From: Thamnaconus septentrionalis
Lineage: Eukaryota > Chordata > Actinopteri > Tetraodontiformes > Monacanthidae
Direction of reading: 5' to 3'
DNA length: 64,000 nucleotides
Assembly (NCBI GenBank): GCA_009823395.1
Contig: CM020515.1
Coordinates: forward strand, 8,726,489 to 8,790,488
The notes under the pieces are model-generated. The model ran no database searches and was not told the origin of the DNA. It saw only the letters and a program-made list of their open reading frames with translations. A program made the translations under genes and the position numbers. Positions 24,021 to 39,174 of this stretch are shown piece after piece. Each line of letters starts with the position of its first letter. Position 1 is the stretch's first letter.

Positions 24021-25905
24021 ATGACCAGGTCTGTCACAAGTTAAATCACATTGTAGAAACAGGTCCTCCTCCTGTGCTGCCTTTTTCCCACACACTATGG
24101 AGTTTTTGTCTCCAATACATCACAAAAGAGTTCCTGATCCGAACTGCAAAAAAACTGATCTGTCTTGATTCTAATTTTGCCATTTTTTTTGTTTTTGTGA
24201 AGCTCATCTGCTCCCAGGATGGTGAATAGTTACAAGCGGACCTCGAGCCCTCGATCGCCGACTAACAGTGGGGAACTTTTTACCCCAGCACATGAGGAAA
24301 ATGTGCGCTTTATACATGAAAGTAAGCTCACCGCCTTACGCCTTTCGAAACGCAACAAGCTTCTTATTTTTACTGAGATGATCATAATTGGCATAGTTGT
24401 GCAACTTGGGTCGTAAAAGTGATTCCCTGGAGTCAGTGGACATGAGACAGAAATGATGCACAGACAAACTTTTGGTCCCTTTATTTGAAGATTCAAAGTA
24501 CATGCTGAAATACATAATTTTAATAGATGACCAACAACTTAGTTTACTTGAATGAATATTGATCAACCTGGTGTAGCTAATGCTCACATTCCTGAACTAC
24601 AGAAAAGTTTTTATTAGTCACAAAGAGTCTAAACTATGTCATGATTACAGTGATATCGGAATGTATCACCCTGTGCCTCTCAGTGAAGTTGAGAGAACCG
24701 CATCTTATTCATTGTGAAACTTTGAAGCTGTGTTCGCACGTTCTAAGTCAGTGTGGGTCACGTGAGGTCATGTGGAGTCAACTGGAATTTGCTTTCCGCG
24801 CAGCATTGTCACCAAACTTGAAATGAATGACATAAATTTGATCGACATTGCAACTGATGATAAGTGTTGAGTGTTTAGTAGATTGGGGTACTTTGGATGC
24901 CTTTATTGATCCCACATTGGGGGAATTTTCACAATTAAAGCTGCATAAAAAGTGCAATGAGAAGGGGAAAAAATCTATGAATTAAAAATAATGAAATGTA
25001 TATTAAATATTTATAGAGTAAGAAAGGAAAAACACATATTTACATCTATAAAGGCAGTTGAGATAATTTTTGACAAAAAAAAGAATATCAAAGCATCAGG
25101 CGAGGTTGTTGTGAGGGCAGCCGGCCACTCCCCCACACCCCCCCACCCACCTCTTCCTGTTGTCCCAGGTAATCCGCCCTTAATGGGCCACACCTCGGCG
25201 GGGTCCTGAGTGTTGCCCCACCCTATCGTCCCATCATTTTGTTTTGTTATGTTGAGGTGAAACCCATGATGGAGTCGTCATTCCCACCGACCCGCTTGCT
25301 GGAAGTTTCCCCCCCACCCGACCATCGGGAGTCTCCTCCGCATACTTAATGTAAAACATTGAAAACCCACCCAGTTCACAAAAGCAAGGCTCGGCGGAGC
25401 AGTGGCTATTTGGTTGCTTGTTGTGTGCAGTGCAAGAGGATGATCAACAAAGTCATCTCGTTGCTATTGGTGCCACTCGACGTGTCTGATGCTTATCATT
25501 AACCATCGTCGAGGCGCTGACTGATTTGAATCCGTCAACTCAACCCTGTCCTGATCGAGACAAGAGAAATATCCGGAGAAATATATATTTTTTTCTCACG
25601 TATGCACGATGTATCAGACCAGTCATTGCTCTGTGTTGATCTCTCCACCTAGCTTGGCAGTGTGTACTTAGGGACATCCGAACAACGCAAAATAGTGAAC
25701 GGAATGACCGTGGACCACAAGAATATGTGGAGAAGAACCCCAATCCAAACCTGCACTGTGAGTTACCGTGTGCCCGACAGGGTCAATAAAGTTTCCACCA
25801 CCCCCAGTTCACAGACTGTCGCTGTCTCTGCCTTTTGCAGCTTTCATTCCAGTGGACCTGAGTGACCTCAAGAAACGTAACACACAGGATTCCAAGAAGT
25901 CCTAG
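24021..25905 (+). CDS. mcrip1: mcrip1 (FAM195B), MAPK-regulated corepressor-interacting protein 1
   Basis: Small disordered nuclear and stress-granule protein that binds the co-repressor CtBP and is switched by ERK phosphorylation. Coding exons 24021-24028, 24203-24321, 25653-25757 and 25841-25905 (TAG) join in phase to 98 residues (human 97). The N-terminus reads MTSSSAPRMV, then KRTSSPRSP, FTPAHEENVRFIHE, EYVEKNPNPNL and PVDLSDLKKRNTQDSKKS, collinear with human. With this model the ERK sites fall exactly at Ser21 (SP) and Thr30 (TP), as in human, and PVDLS (about residues 81-85) is the CtBP-binding PxDLS motif. Using the later AG at 24216-24217 instead would remove five residues and break this numbering, so the acceptor at 24201-24202 is preferred. 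The donor of the 8-nt first coding piece (GTCTGT) is weak. Confidence 0.9.
24890..24945. repeat. Possible retroelement tail in mcrip1 intron 2
   Basis: GATGCCTTTATTGATCCCAC followed by ATTGGGGGAATTTT resembles the TTTATTGATCCC-GGGGAAATT phrase found at the ends of many fish interspersed repeats. Only a short stretch matches, and the family is not assigned. Confidence 0.3.
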
Positions 25906-26592
25906 TCTTTCTCCCCATCGCTCCAGTCGCTTTGTTTTTTTTGTTTTTTCGTTTCTTTTTGTTTTTTTTCCACCCTGTATCCTCGAACTTTTATTCCATC
26001 AGCAAGTCAGCCCCGTTGGCCCCTCTAGCGCAGAGTCAGTACCATCTCTAAACTCTGGACTGTAGAAAGCGCCCAAGAAGCAAAGAAGAAGGAGCCCAAG
26101 GAGCACAAATTCTCCTTTTCTCATTGGTTCAAGGACTTTTAAGTCATAACGTCTAATTACATGGATTGAGACAAGCGTCGATGAAAATTCGCTGACTTTT
26201 GATGCTGATGTAAGAACTGAAAACACACTTTATGGGACACAAAAGACTGCAGCCTTAATGAGAACCCTGTCTCTGTGACTGCTGCAACTTAGAAGAATTT
26301 TATTGAAAATTCAAAAGGGCTGACTTTTTTTATTTTTTTTTATTTTATCTTTTCCTTTTGTTTGGGACATAGTTTGATCTGTAAATTGTAGAAACATTGA
26401 AAGGGCCCCATTGGATACTCGCGTTATGGGCAAAGTTCTGAAAGCCAAATTCATTGTAGAAGGCCAACGCTTTTACTGTATATTTTCTTGCCCTCAAACG
26501 GACTGACGGCGGTGCAGTAAAAAGTAGAAACCTCCCCAAGCCATGCTCTCCTTGGTTAGTGCCCTTCCCCTACGCCTTGAAACAAAATGTTA

Positions 26593-26598
26593 AATAAA
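26593..26598 (+). terminator. Polyadenylation signal of mcrip1
   Basis: AATAAA about 690 bases after the mcrip1 stop codon, followed within 180 bases by a long A-run (about 26758-26782). Confidence 0.55.
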
Positions 26599-27585
26599 AG
26601 ATTTTACAGTATTGCTCCTTGTTTTATTCCGACAATGTCAATGTTAAACATGGAAACTCGCGAAAAGTTTCGCTTGATATGTATTTCAAAAAGGGCATAA
26701 AATAAAGTCAAATTACAAAATATGCAAATGTGACAGTACACACATGACAGACACAGCAAAAAAAAAAAAAAAAAAAAAAAAAGCTTAAAGTTGCCCACGG
26801 TGGCTAATGAGTTCATTCGGACAACTATGGATTGACTGCACTCCAGTGATGATGAACCTTTCCTCTGCCTTTTCAAATGAAAAACGGATTCAATTTGGGT
26901 GTATTGGAACAGGAGTTTTTTTGTTTTGTTTTGTTTTGTTCAAATACACAACATTAAAAACGTTCATGCCCAAATAATGTGTCATATGAGTCCTGAATTG
27001 ACAATTTTGAATCTGCCAAGACAGAAAACATGAACAACTTTCATGGGGAAACTAAAGATACATTAAAAAATAACTTTGGTAACGTTTTATATTAGGGTTA
27101 CTGTAATAAGCATTAGTTCATATTAAGTATATTAAAACTGTGTTATTAACACTTAAGTACTGTAATCTGACACTTCATAATGTTAAAAGGTAATTTATGA
27201 TTACTACAAGAACCATAATATAATTTGTTACCATAACTTCATTCTTTCAAAAAATAATAATAATAATAAGATAATTTCAGAGTTTTGGTCGAGGCTGTAA
27301 CTCTGCCAGGGTTAAGTTACAGCACCCCATGAACCTCTGAGTGCATGGCAATTGATAGCAGAAAATGAATGGATGGATTGTAATTTTGCTGTTGTATAAT
27401 CCGAAATTTTCAAATTTATCATAGTAAGGTATTTGAATCAAAGTTTGACCGTTTTTTTCCCCTTTTTGGAATTGCATTATGTTTTTGTTTTTGTTTTTAT
27501 CTCTAATACTTGTACAGCAAACAAAGATGTCTGTGGGAAACGTGTACGTGTTGGGCGTGGCTATTTGTCCCAGCTACCCAATAAT

Positions 27586-27648
27586 ACGTCATGACGTTAT
27601 GTACGTAGAAGTGGGCGTTGTAACAGGCTCGCGGGTACTAATACCCGC
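27586..27648 (+). promoter_or_regulatory. Candidate alyref promoter with a CRE-type palindrome and a GC hairpin
   Basis: ACGTCATGACGT at 27586-27597 is a perfect 12-bp palindrome containing two overlapping TGACGT (CREB/ATF) sites. GCGGGTACTAATACCCGC at 27631-27648 is a 7-bp inverted repeat around a 4-base loop. Both lie 130-190 bases upstream of the alyref ATG, where a promoter is expected; there is no TATA box. Confidence 0.45.
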
Positions 27649-27777
27649 TGCTCATTGTTTTCGCGGTAGTGCAGAGAGCTTTAATCTCTCAGCAGCGGAA
27701 GAGAGGGACCAAGACAGGCTAGGGTCTACTTTTAATCTAAATATTTTTTGGAAGTTTAGCACTATCGGAGCAGCATA

Positions 27778-30376
<2,599 letters not shown>

Positions 30377-30639
30377 ACAATGAAGCTCTTCCAACTCGCC
30401 CCCTTTCTGTCAACAATGAAGGGTTGTTACAAATGTGCAGAATATTTTACACTTGTTGTCTTCTGATGTGATTGAAAAAAATTGTTCTGAACCCTTCTTT
30501 TAAATGCTCCGACGTGTTTTTTTACACCAGTATTTTTATTTGTTTTTTTTTTCTCCATTTTTCTGATGAAAGTGGTCTTGGCTGTAGGTAAATATGAATT
30601 GGGGTTTCCCACTTCTACCCTGTAGTTTCACAAACTTGT

Positions 30640-30645
30640 AATAAA
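30640..30645 (+). terminator. Polyadenylation signal of alyref
   Basis: AATAAA about 265 bases after the alyref stop codon, the first canonical signal in the 3' UTR. Confidence 0.6.
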
Positions 30646-31629
30646 ACCCTGCAGTGCATCGGAACCAAATTCTGTCTCCAGTTGTCTCCTTGCGTAGAAA
30701 ATGTATGTATATGTGCAAGTCTTGATAAGGCAAGTTGAAGTTAATCTATTTGTTATGGGGAATGCATTTCTTCTGGCCATGCAAATGTTAAATCTGAACA
30801 AACATTTTCAAGTCTGCCGCCTGGGTAAAGCAAAAGACTTGGGATTTCATGTGGCCCAACTTTTGAATGAAACCAATGACATAAATTGGGGTAAAACGAT
30901 TTAAGTCAAGTGGCTCTCTAAATCATGAAAAATGTTTTCTTGCACAAGCGGTCTGGGAAGTACCGTTCGACCAACGACACTAGATGTCGCCATTCACCCC
31001 AGTCTGACTTAAAATTAACCCATTGTGCTTGGCGCCTCGACCATGAACCTTACACGATTGGTTCGATTCAAAACATGGCCCTAAATTGCATTAAGCACGC
31101 CTGATCAAGGGTGAATGACAGTTAACGTGCGGCTCAGCAGCGCGTCGTCCTAGATACAGCGCAAAGAAGTCAAGTACAGGCTGGCATGTTCCACATGGTT
31201 CGCGGGCCGCGAAACCGGAAGTGTTTCTCAGTAAAAGTTTACACTAGTAACTCACGCAAGGGTTAGGGTTTCCGGTTAGATTTTCGTTACTAAAGAGGTA
31301 CACCGGACATGTCCTAACAGTTATGTAACGCTAAAAGACAGGTTAATTCCGTGTCCGCGACCATTACTGAATCTAGGTTACTCCTAAGCTAAACAATGCT
31401 TAGAAAGCAGTCATTGAAGAAGCCAAAAGAGTTAAAACTAATCTTGTTTTAACCCTGTGAGGAGGCACTTTTTTCTATTCTAGGTTGTGGTCCTATGTGG
31501 AAAAGTTTGTCTGGGAGACAAAGATAACTTCATTTCATTTATATACAACATACAGCAAACTAAATCCAATGGGTTTTCCTCGACTACTTTTTTTTTGTCG
31601 GGATTTAAGACGTTACAACGAGTGAGGTG

Positions 31630-31745
31630 TATCCTGCTTTGGCCCAATGGCAGCTGGGATCGGCTCCAGGGTCGAGAGGGTGCTGGGGGGGTCCCTGTGT
31701 ACAGGAGAAGCGGCAACAGAAAATTGATGGACCTGGATGCTTTTA
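31630..31745 (+). repeat. Dispersed fish repeat (AGCTGGGAT-GGCTCCAG type)
   Basis: The text CCCAATGGCAGCTGGGATCG...GGCTCCAG...GGAGAAGCGGCAACAGAAAATTGATGG follows, with decay, the widespread teleost repeat ending in AAGCGGTA-CAGAAAATGGATGGATGG. Recognised from memory of that consensus; the family name is not assigned. A more decayed tail of the same kind (CAGAAAATGAATGGATGGAT) is at about 27360-27380. Confidence 0.45.
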
Positions 31746-34700
31746 CTCTGAAGGTCATGAACCGGAAACTGTCTTGTATGTGACACCGTTAACTTAAGAT
31801 TTTCCTCTCTGCCGCCTTACTTCATTCTCTCCTCAGCGTTAAGTGAGCCTGTACCCGTCTCTGAGCGGTTGAACGGTAAGAGAAGATAAAAAAATACTGG
31901 ATTGTATACCTTTTTTGCTTTCAGGAGGTAAAATGTAGATATAAGTTGCCAATGTGTTGCAGGTATGTTTAAAAAAAAAAAAAAGTGACAAGGAAGTAAA
32001 TGAAACCTCTCCCGAGTTTCTCAGAGGACTTCGTTTTTAGGGGAGCAACTTTACTCAATTCTGGACGAAGCCTCTTTTTGTGATTGAAGTCACGCTTTCT
32101 TGTCGTAGATGTCGTTCAGGCACACTTTAATTCGTCTATGCATTTCCAAGTGATTTGTAGTTGTGCGACTGGGAAAAAAATAAGCAATTTTTAGTCGTTC
32201 GTTTCCGGTGTTGAAACTGAGCTGAAGGGTTGAGTTACATGAGGAACAGTTTGCCGTCGTTTCCGGCATCTGCCAAGATTTTGAAATGGCACACGTCTCA
32301 ACATCGTCCCTATCTCCTTTGTCTGTTTGTTTGTATTTAAGGCTTTATACAGAAACTGTAAATCCATAACCGCTGACACCAAATTCGCGTCTAGTGACAG
32401 CCACGTCCAGGCAGTTCCCCGCCTTAGTTGCTTGACGCTAGATTCAGTAGTCGTGAGTCCGTCGTTGACTTCCGGAAAAGAAAGAAAAAATAACTGGAGG
32501 ACTGCAGGTTTTTCCACTTTTAACATGATACACGTTTTGGTTGTATTTTATTTGTTCCACGTTTACTTTGATTTGGTCGGAATGAAGAATTGAGTTTAGA
32601 TGTGTGCGCTGGAATTTGTCCTGAAATATCCTGATTCATAATGTCAATCATCATTCAGGTGCAGCCGCTGGTGAGGTCGAAAGTTCTGCTCTAAACTAAA
32701 AAATGTGCAGATTTCTTGTAGTAGAGTTCATGAAAGGGAGTTTGCTGCAAGGTTTCGCCTATCTTTTCAAATGTTCTCTACCCTGACAGGAACTGGTGCT
32801 CTTTGACCTTAAAAGGTAGTCAGAGACACCTTTTAGCGGCATGAAGGAGGGCAGATGTTTGGAGACGCTGATTCTTTTAAAATAAAAATAAAATATTTTT
32901 TTTTTTTTTTTTTAAAAAAAAGGGATTGTTGCATATTTGTTCAATTTTCCGCGAAACGTCATCATCCCACCTGTCGGATCCTCTGAGCAAAACTGTTGTG
33001 TTAACCGTACTTCTATGTTCAAAGCTGTTGACGGCCTTCACCAAAGGTGTTGCCCAGCGAGGCGAACTGAATGTGGCCCTGCCACTGAGACTCCCGTGGA
33101 GCCAGGGGAATAAGCTCTGACCTTTCAGCTGGCACCTTGGCTAGCCCATTCACTCACGGCTTCCTGCTGCTACGCGCAGGGATTTTTCACCGGCTATTTT
33201 TAAAGCTTCCTATTTGTTCTACTTCTTCCTGGCAAACACCGCCGTTTCTTCTTCTCTCGCAGTGCTCGTTTTCTGTTAAGAAGCGCCCACCTCTTGCAGG
33301 GCACACTGGGCATTTTCGCAGATAACGATCTGTCGCAGTCTTTGAATAAATATTCGAGTTGGTTCAAGACTCACAAGCTATACTTTGGACATGACTGAAC
33401 ACTGGCGGCTTCCTTTTGCAGGTTCTCGTGCAGTAGCATGCACGCGCCGTCTTTCTCACTCGACTTGGTTTCTGTTGAGGTTGACTTCCTCTGTGTTGCA
33501 TCAGGCCCTGCAGAGAGCACTCTTGACGTTGCACTTCCTCAAAGCCTTGGTATGTTAAGCACTACACCTCAACTTGCTTGCGTGCAGCAGACTCATTTTT
33601 TAACAGACGCGTGTCCTCATCACCACCCTGGTGCTTTTGCATAATATATCAGTGCGAATGTTGCTCTTGATTGACTAGTTGATAGTCTTGCAGCCCCGTA
33701 GGAGGTTTGAGCTGTGCCTCGTCTTTGCTGCATGTGGTTTTTGCGCTCGGCGTCGTATGAATCATCGAGCACTTGACTGAGAAAGGAAGTGTGCAGTACA
33801 TACTTGGCAGCCAGGAAAGGCTTGGTGGTGGCAGTGTGACTGTTTTTTTTTTGTCAATATGTCATAAGCAGAAAGGGTTCGTATCAGTCAAATCTATTTA
33901 TGTTGCTGATAGATAAAGATTCACATTGCTGCTTTAAACAGAAACCGTTCAATGTTTGATATGTGAACGGTTTTGACAGGTCTGCATTCAATTTGCGCCT
34001 GATCGCTGACCAACATTCACACATGAGAATCTGAAGTGACGCGTTACTAAGACAAAAAATGTCGACTTTGGATAACTCCTTTGAAAAATGATCAGTTTTA
34101 CCTTACCAATGAAGTCCTATCAAGGAAGCGATGAAACAAAGTCACATCCCATGAATGAAAGAGATTTGGTAAAAGGACAGACGGCGATGAAAGAAGCCAA
34201 CAGATGCGTGGGAGGTATCCCGGAGCCTGGAGCTAAATGTCAACTCCGTGTGGTCGCCAATCCTCACTTTTGGCCGACAACACCAGGGCCTGGGAGGAAG
34301 GGTTACCTTTTTAGCAAAGTTCAGTTTAGTTGCTTTTCACATCCACTTGGTTATGTGGGAACCTGTTTGTGTGTGAAACCTAGGAAGTGCTGAGACTGGC
34401 TCTTTGTTTCATGACACTGTTTCTGCATTTATCCAAGAGGCTCTCAGTTTGGGACGTTAAATAGTTACTGAAGACCGGAGCTGACGATAAGATGGATTTC
34501 ACAACAGTTATCCAGCTTTCTTGCCAGGTTAGCATTCTGCTGAAGTAAAAGCTTCCGTGTTCTTAGCCCGAGTTAGTGTTTCGCCGGTGTTGTGCCTTTA
34601 TTTATATCTCGGATCATCGTGTTGTCTAGTTGCGCTCGCCACGAGGTGAGGTCGCTTCTAAAAACCCAACCTTCAAAACTGCTTTTGAACTTCAGAGGGC

Positions 34701-34898
34701 CGCCCTAAACGGCCTCGCTAAATGTCTCTCTCCCCGCTAGCGTTTGAGTCGCCCACTTCACAGGGGCTGTCTCCTCCCAAAGGGATTCCCTGTCCTCCCT
34801 GAACTTTGTTCATAAGCCGCCTCAGGTTCAAGTTTCAGTGCCTCTAATGGCCACTGTCAGGCCAAATCCTCTTGACGCCTCACCATCGACACCGCTAA

Positions 34899-34902
<4 letters not shown>

Positions 34903-34935
<33 letters not shown>
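34903..34935. repeat. CT microsatellite
   Basis: CT dinucleotide array of about 33 bases in the alyref-arhgdia interval. Confidence 0.95.
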
Positions 34936-34938
<3 letters not shown>

Positions 34939-36863
34939 CCACGAAGGCCTCACCGCTAGCCGTAATCCCGCTGTCCGTAATCTTAACTGTGGCGGCCGTG
35001 TTGCTAAGGAACAGGTCTAATCTGAACACGCAGTCAGGCCAAGTGTGTGTGTGTTTGTATGTTTGCGTGTTTGTGTGTTTGTTTGTTTGTTTGCCGCTTA
35101 TCCCCCTCGATCGATGAGCTTATCCTCCTGCGAAGAAAGCAGCCCAAGCGGGACGGAGTGCGTTTGGAGCTCCGGACCCCGGAGCCGAGGGTTCACGTCC
35201 AGCGTTGATTGGCGTGACATCACGGCCCAAACAATGACACGGCCCTTTTCAGCCGCCCCGGTGAGCGTTGCCAGTCAGACCACATTGTTTGTGCAGGGCC
35301 GGCCAGAAAGAATGTGCATCGTTATGAAGGCGCTGGGGCAAATTTTGTTAAAACTAATCCATTTTGCGCGCGCGTGCGTAAGCCCTTTTATTTGCCGAAT
35401 CAACGGGCCCATTCTCGCTTTAAATGGATCGCGGAGGGACGTGGCCTGCATGCAGACATTGTATAACCCACAAACAATGCCTAATTCGTGGCCTCTGCCA
35501 GTGGAATGTGTGAGTTCTGGAAAGGAAGTAAGTTATTTTTGATGAGAGTGAATCAGCAATTTTGAAAGCTACCAAGTGTCGAGACGTCTGTTGCTGTCCT
35601 CCTAGAAGTATCACAATATCAAAATGTCACAGTACCAGAATACTTTGAGAAGAAGTACACTGTGGAAGCGCTCTCGTCGGTTTCGTTAATAAAAGACTCG
35701 CAGCGCAGTCTGCTTCTATTAAGCAACGGCTGAACTTTGAACACGGTGCGCAATAAAGCACCGGAGGCGTTTGCTCACGTCTGACAGTGTTCTAGATTTT
35801 TTTTCTTACTTTTTAGGCTTTAGTTCACCGCGGCAGGCAGGCCTGCAGAGCGAGTCAGGAAAGCTTGAGGCAACTCGCTTTAAACCAGCTGAAAAGAAAT
35901 TACGTTTTTTTTTTTTTTTTTTTCGTGGTCATTTTGAACCGTTGAACTGTACGACAGTGAAATCATTGCAGAACCCTGATCTCCTCTCCCGCTACTTCCC
36001 TAGACTGGCTACGTTACCTGCGGCCTATTGACAGATCTCCTTTCGACTTCCTTTTTCCCCGCGCTCAGTCGACGCCAACGTCAAATCTCGAGCGCTACAT
36101 AGAGGCCTTTAGGTGCGTTCTGTGTTCCGCCAGACTCTTTGAACAAGCAGAAGCGGCCGCACATTAGAGGCCCGGCCGAGTGTTTTGAGCACGGAGGCCC
36201 ATCGTCGTGACACGACACGCTTCCTTCAAACGCACCGCCGCGCCCGACGACGCTATTTCTCATCGGACTTCCTCCTGTGCCGTCGTGGTCACCATGGGAG
36301 ACGGCGGGAATGGCAAGAACACGGTTGAGGAAGTGAGAAAACAACTTTTATTCCGAAAAAACAAAAAAACAAAACGTAAACTCCAAGAGCGATTTGGCAT
36401 GGCTGCGTTATCTGGTTTGACTGCATTGTGCCTGTGTTGTGTTGTTCCTGTTCTCCCACTTTTTTTTTCCCCTCTGACACACAGCCAAACTGGGATTAGC
36501 TCAGGAGGAATTTGTGCTTTTATTGATGCGGTGAGGCCCTGTTTTGTTGTGGGGGGGAGGATCGGGAATGGGGGGCGTGTTGTGTTCTCACTTCCTGCGT
36601 GGCCAATGCCAGACTGCTGTCCGTGTTGAACACAAGAGAATGCAGAGCGGCCCCCGGGGGTCGCAAGGCGGCGTGACTGAACCCGCTTGTTGCGTTGCAT
36701 TGCAACTGTCGGAGGTGTGCGGTGTGTGTTGTTGTTTATTCATCACCCGACTCGTTGACTTTCCCTGCACTGATTGTGACGGCTGTGGGTGCCGCACACT
36801 GGTTTTGTAAATGAGACTAGTAGACACAGGCCATGTGACTAGCGCTCGGGAGATTGCCGTTAG

Positions 36864-37321
36864 CTTAAAGGTACAGTGTGTAATATTTAGCTTGATTTAT
36901 GATTTTAGCTTGATTTTTTTTCTGCCTGTACATACAATAATAAAAGTGTGTAATCGAAGTACAATGAATGTAATTTGTTATCCCTACCCTTCGAACTTTT
37001 CTCATTTATGTATAAGAACATACATGTAGCAAGCGTCTTGCTCCCAATTAGCCGCCATCTTGCTCCGCCATATAAGGAAGCCCGGTGTGGACAATCCAGA
37101 CCACGCGATATCTTCGTTGCGTAATTAGGGTGACTGCTCGCGTCTTCAAATAAACCAACGAAGAAGAAGGTGGATGAGGTATCCAGGTTTGGGTGCGCAG
37201 GCCACCGTAGTTGACTGGCAGAGGAGGGAGGGTGAAAGACGCTGCGATCTGAAATGTAACCACTTGGTGTCGCAGTTTCTTGGTAATCTCCAAATATTAC
37301 ACACTTACGGGAAACTTTAAG
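36864..37321. mobile_element. MITE, CTTAAAGG...GTGTGTAA family, copy 2 (about 458 bp)
   Basis: The left end CTTAAAGGTACAGTGTGTAA is mirrored on the right by TTACACACTTACGGGAAACT followed by TTAAG. The internal ATAAGGAAGCC block is shared with the copy at 14352-14870. No open frame of interest. Two copies with the same termini in one window support a real transposon family. Confidence 0.65.
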
Positions 37322-38225
37322 TTAAATTTTCTGTTCTGCTGACTTCTCGTAACCGACATGCAGAACTCGACGGGAAGACTTACTGTATTTGGGCTGCATG
37401 CTGGTTTTAAATTGCACCGAAAAAAAATAAAAACGGGAAGTTCTCTTGTCGCGAAACCGTTCAAATGGAAAAGTTGTGAAGGATTCAGGGCAGAACTACT
37501 AGTGTGAAAGTAACGTGACTCCACACAGTTCACGGTCACCTGTTTGCTGACTGAGTTCTATCAGTTCCCCCTAAGATTAAGACCGATCATATTGAGAGTG
37601 CTTCAGGTCAGGTTTGACACGTTTACTATTCCTCGAGTCGAGCTTAGACGCAAGTCCATAGATATTCCCTGTTTTAACTTTTTAGAGACGTTTCTCTAAA
37701 GTTTCAACCCCGACTGCGTCTTATGATCGCTCTGCTTGTTCGAGAGGTTGTTGGTTCCGAAAACCATGCATAGGCGCAGCCATATTAAAACACCTTCAGC
37801 CTTATGAACGAGGCCAGTTAAAAACTTTGTTTCGGTCAACTTTGCTGCTCACAGCAAGCAGCAAATACACTCTAACAACCGACGTTAGAGTCGGTCGTGC
37901 CCTTTTCTTTGTGTGTGTGTATATATATATCAGCAACGCTGTTGCGCCGCATTGTTCTGCATTCTGATAATAATAATTAATAGTTTAAAAAAAAATCAAG
38001 ATTATTCGAGTCTGGCAGTGTTGACATTTCCCAGTTTTGCATTAGCTTCCCATTTGGCAAATCGCTTGTGGCTGCGGCGTCACAACAGCCTGCCGAATTT
38101 AGCATCGTTAGCTAGGTTAGCTGATGTCTGCCGTCAGCCCTCCGATCAGAATCACCTGCTCAACAGCGTGAGAGGGGACTGTTTGCACTTACAATATTAT
38201 TATATTTATATGATAATATAAAATA

Positions 38226-38592
38226 CACTACCAGTCAAAAGTTTGGACACACTATCTAAAAGAATGTTTCTTCTTTGTCTTTCGTATTTTCTGCACTGCA
38301 GATAGATACTGAAGACATCAAATAAATGAGCAAGATATATGCAGCAAAGAAAAACATGTTAAATAACTGTAAATATGCTTTTTATGAAAGGTGGGTATTT
38401 TGAAAAATGTAAATATAAAACGTGTTTTCAGTTTGTTTGTTTGTTTTTTTTACACTTTTATTTCCTACATAATTCCGTGTGTTCATACGTAGTTTTGATG
38501 CCTTCAGTGAGAAACTGCAATGTCAATGGTCATGAGAATGAAAGAAAAGACATTAAATTCATAGGGTGTGTCCAAACTTTTGACTGGTAGTG
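38226..38592. mobile_element. Tc1/mariner non-autonomous element (367 bp) with TA target duplication
   Basis: The left end CACTACCAGTCAAAAGTTTG, continuing GACACAC, is perfectly mirrored on the right by GTGTGTCCAAACTTTTGACT then GGTAGTG, and the element is flanked by TA at 38224-38225 and 38593-38594, the Tc1/mariner target duplication. This terminal sequence is a very common fish repeat. The interior has a further imperfect inverted repeat (CTGAAGACATCAAAT against TTTGATGCCTTCAG) and no transposase. Confidence 0.92.
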
Positions 38593-39174
38593 TATTTACA
38601 TATTGTAAATTAGATAATATGCAAAAGTCACACATTGAAAGTGTTGTATACCGCTCTTCGCTGCAATATCCTGCAAATGGAGATATTGCAGTACTGGCAG
38701 TTGTTCAGCTCAGCTGCCCACCCCTCCCTCCGCCCAAACACCTGTTACGTCATCGAGGCAAAAACGCAACAATGTCACATTGTTCAATGTAAAAAAAACA
38801 ACAACAAAAAAAAGAGTCCACAGCTTCTTGCGACAGTTGCCAGTAAGTTTTTTTTTTTTGTGTAGCTAACTTTTATTTTATTTTACAAAGAATTGTAGCA
38901 AATCCCACTGTGATTCACCCTAAATGCACCAGTGTTGGTTTCATTTATGGTCAGAGGTCAGAGTTCACCGCCTGGTTAAGTAATCAGTCACAATTACCCA
39001 GCAGCCAGATGTCTAATCAGGGCGCCGCACGCTGCTGAGACTTCATTAAAGCAGAGTTAATCATAAAAAGAGGAAGTGCTCTGTTGCGCCCACCACCCCC
39101 GACGACCGCAACCATTGTTAACCGTCCTCTCCCTCCCTCCCAACCCCTCCGGCTCTGTTTCGGATCAGCAGAAA

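Larger units (their letters stand above)
30700..39160. other. Non-coding region between alyref and the arhgdia coding exons
   Basis: About 8.4 kb without a recognisable coding exon. The first arhgdia coding exon is preceded directly by a pyrimidine tract and AG (ending 39168 or 39171), so a non-coding first exon and promoter of arhgdia must lie upstream, probably here. GC-richer stretches around 34.6-35.5 and 36.0-36.7 kb are candidates. Also present: a common fish repeat (31630-31745), a CT microsatellite (34903-34935), MITE copy 2 (36864-37321) and a Tc1-type MITE (38226-38592). Confidence 0.5.

Noticed and set aside
31040..31075. GGTTCGATTC as a possible tRNA B box
   Set aside because: No matching A box, acceptor stem or anticodon arm can be folded around it.
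34088..34393. 101-residue plus-strand open frame upstream of arhgdia
   Set aside because: No recognisable protein and no splice link to arhgdia, whose coding sequence starts at 39175.
36207..36629. 140-residue frame containing MGDGGNGKNTVEEV, considered as an arhgdia upstream coding exon
   Set aside because: arhgdia is complete at 204 residues from the ATG at 39175, so no upstream coding exon is needed; the stretch could still be 5' UTR or promoter.
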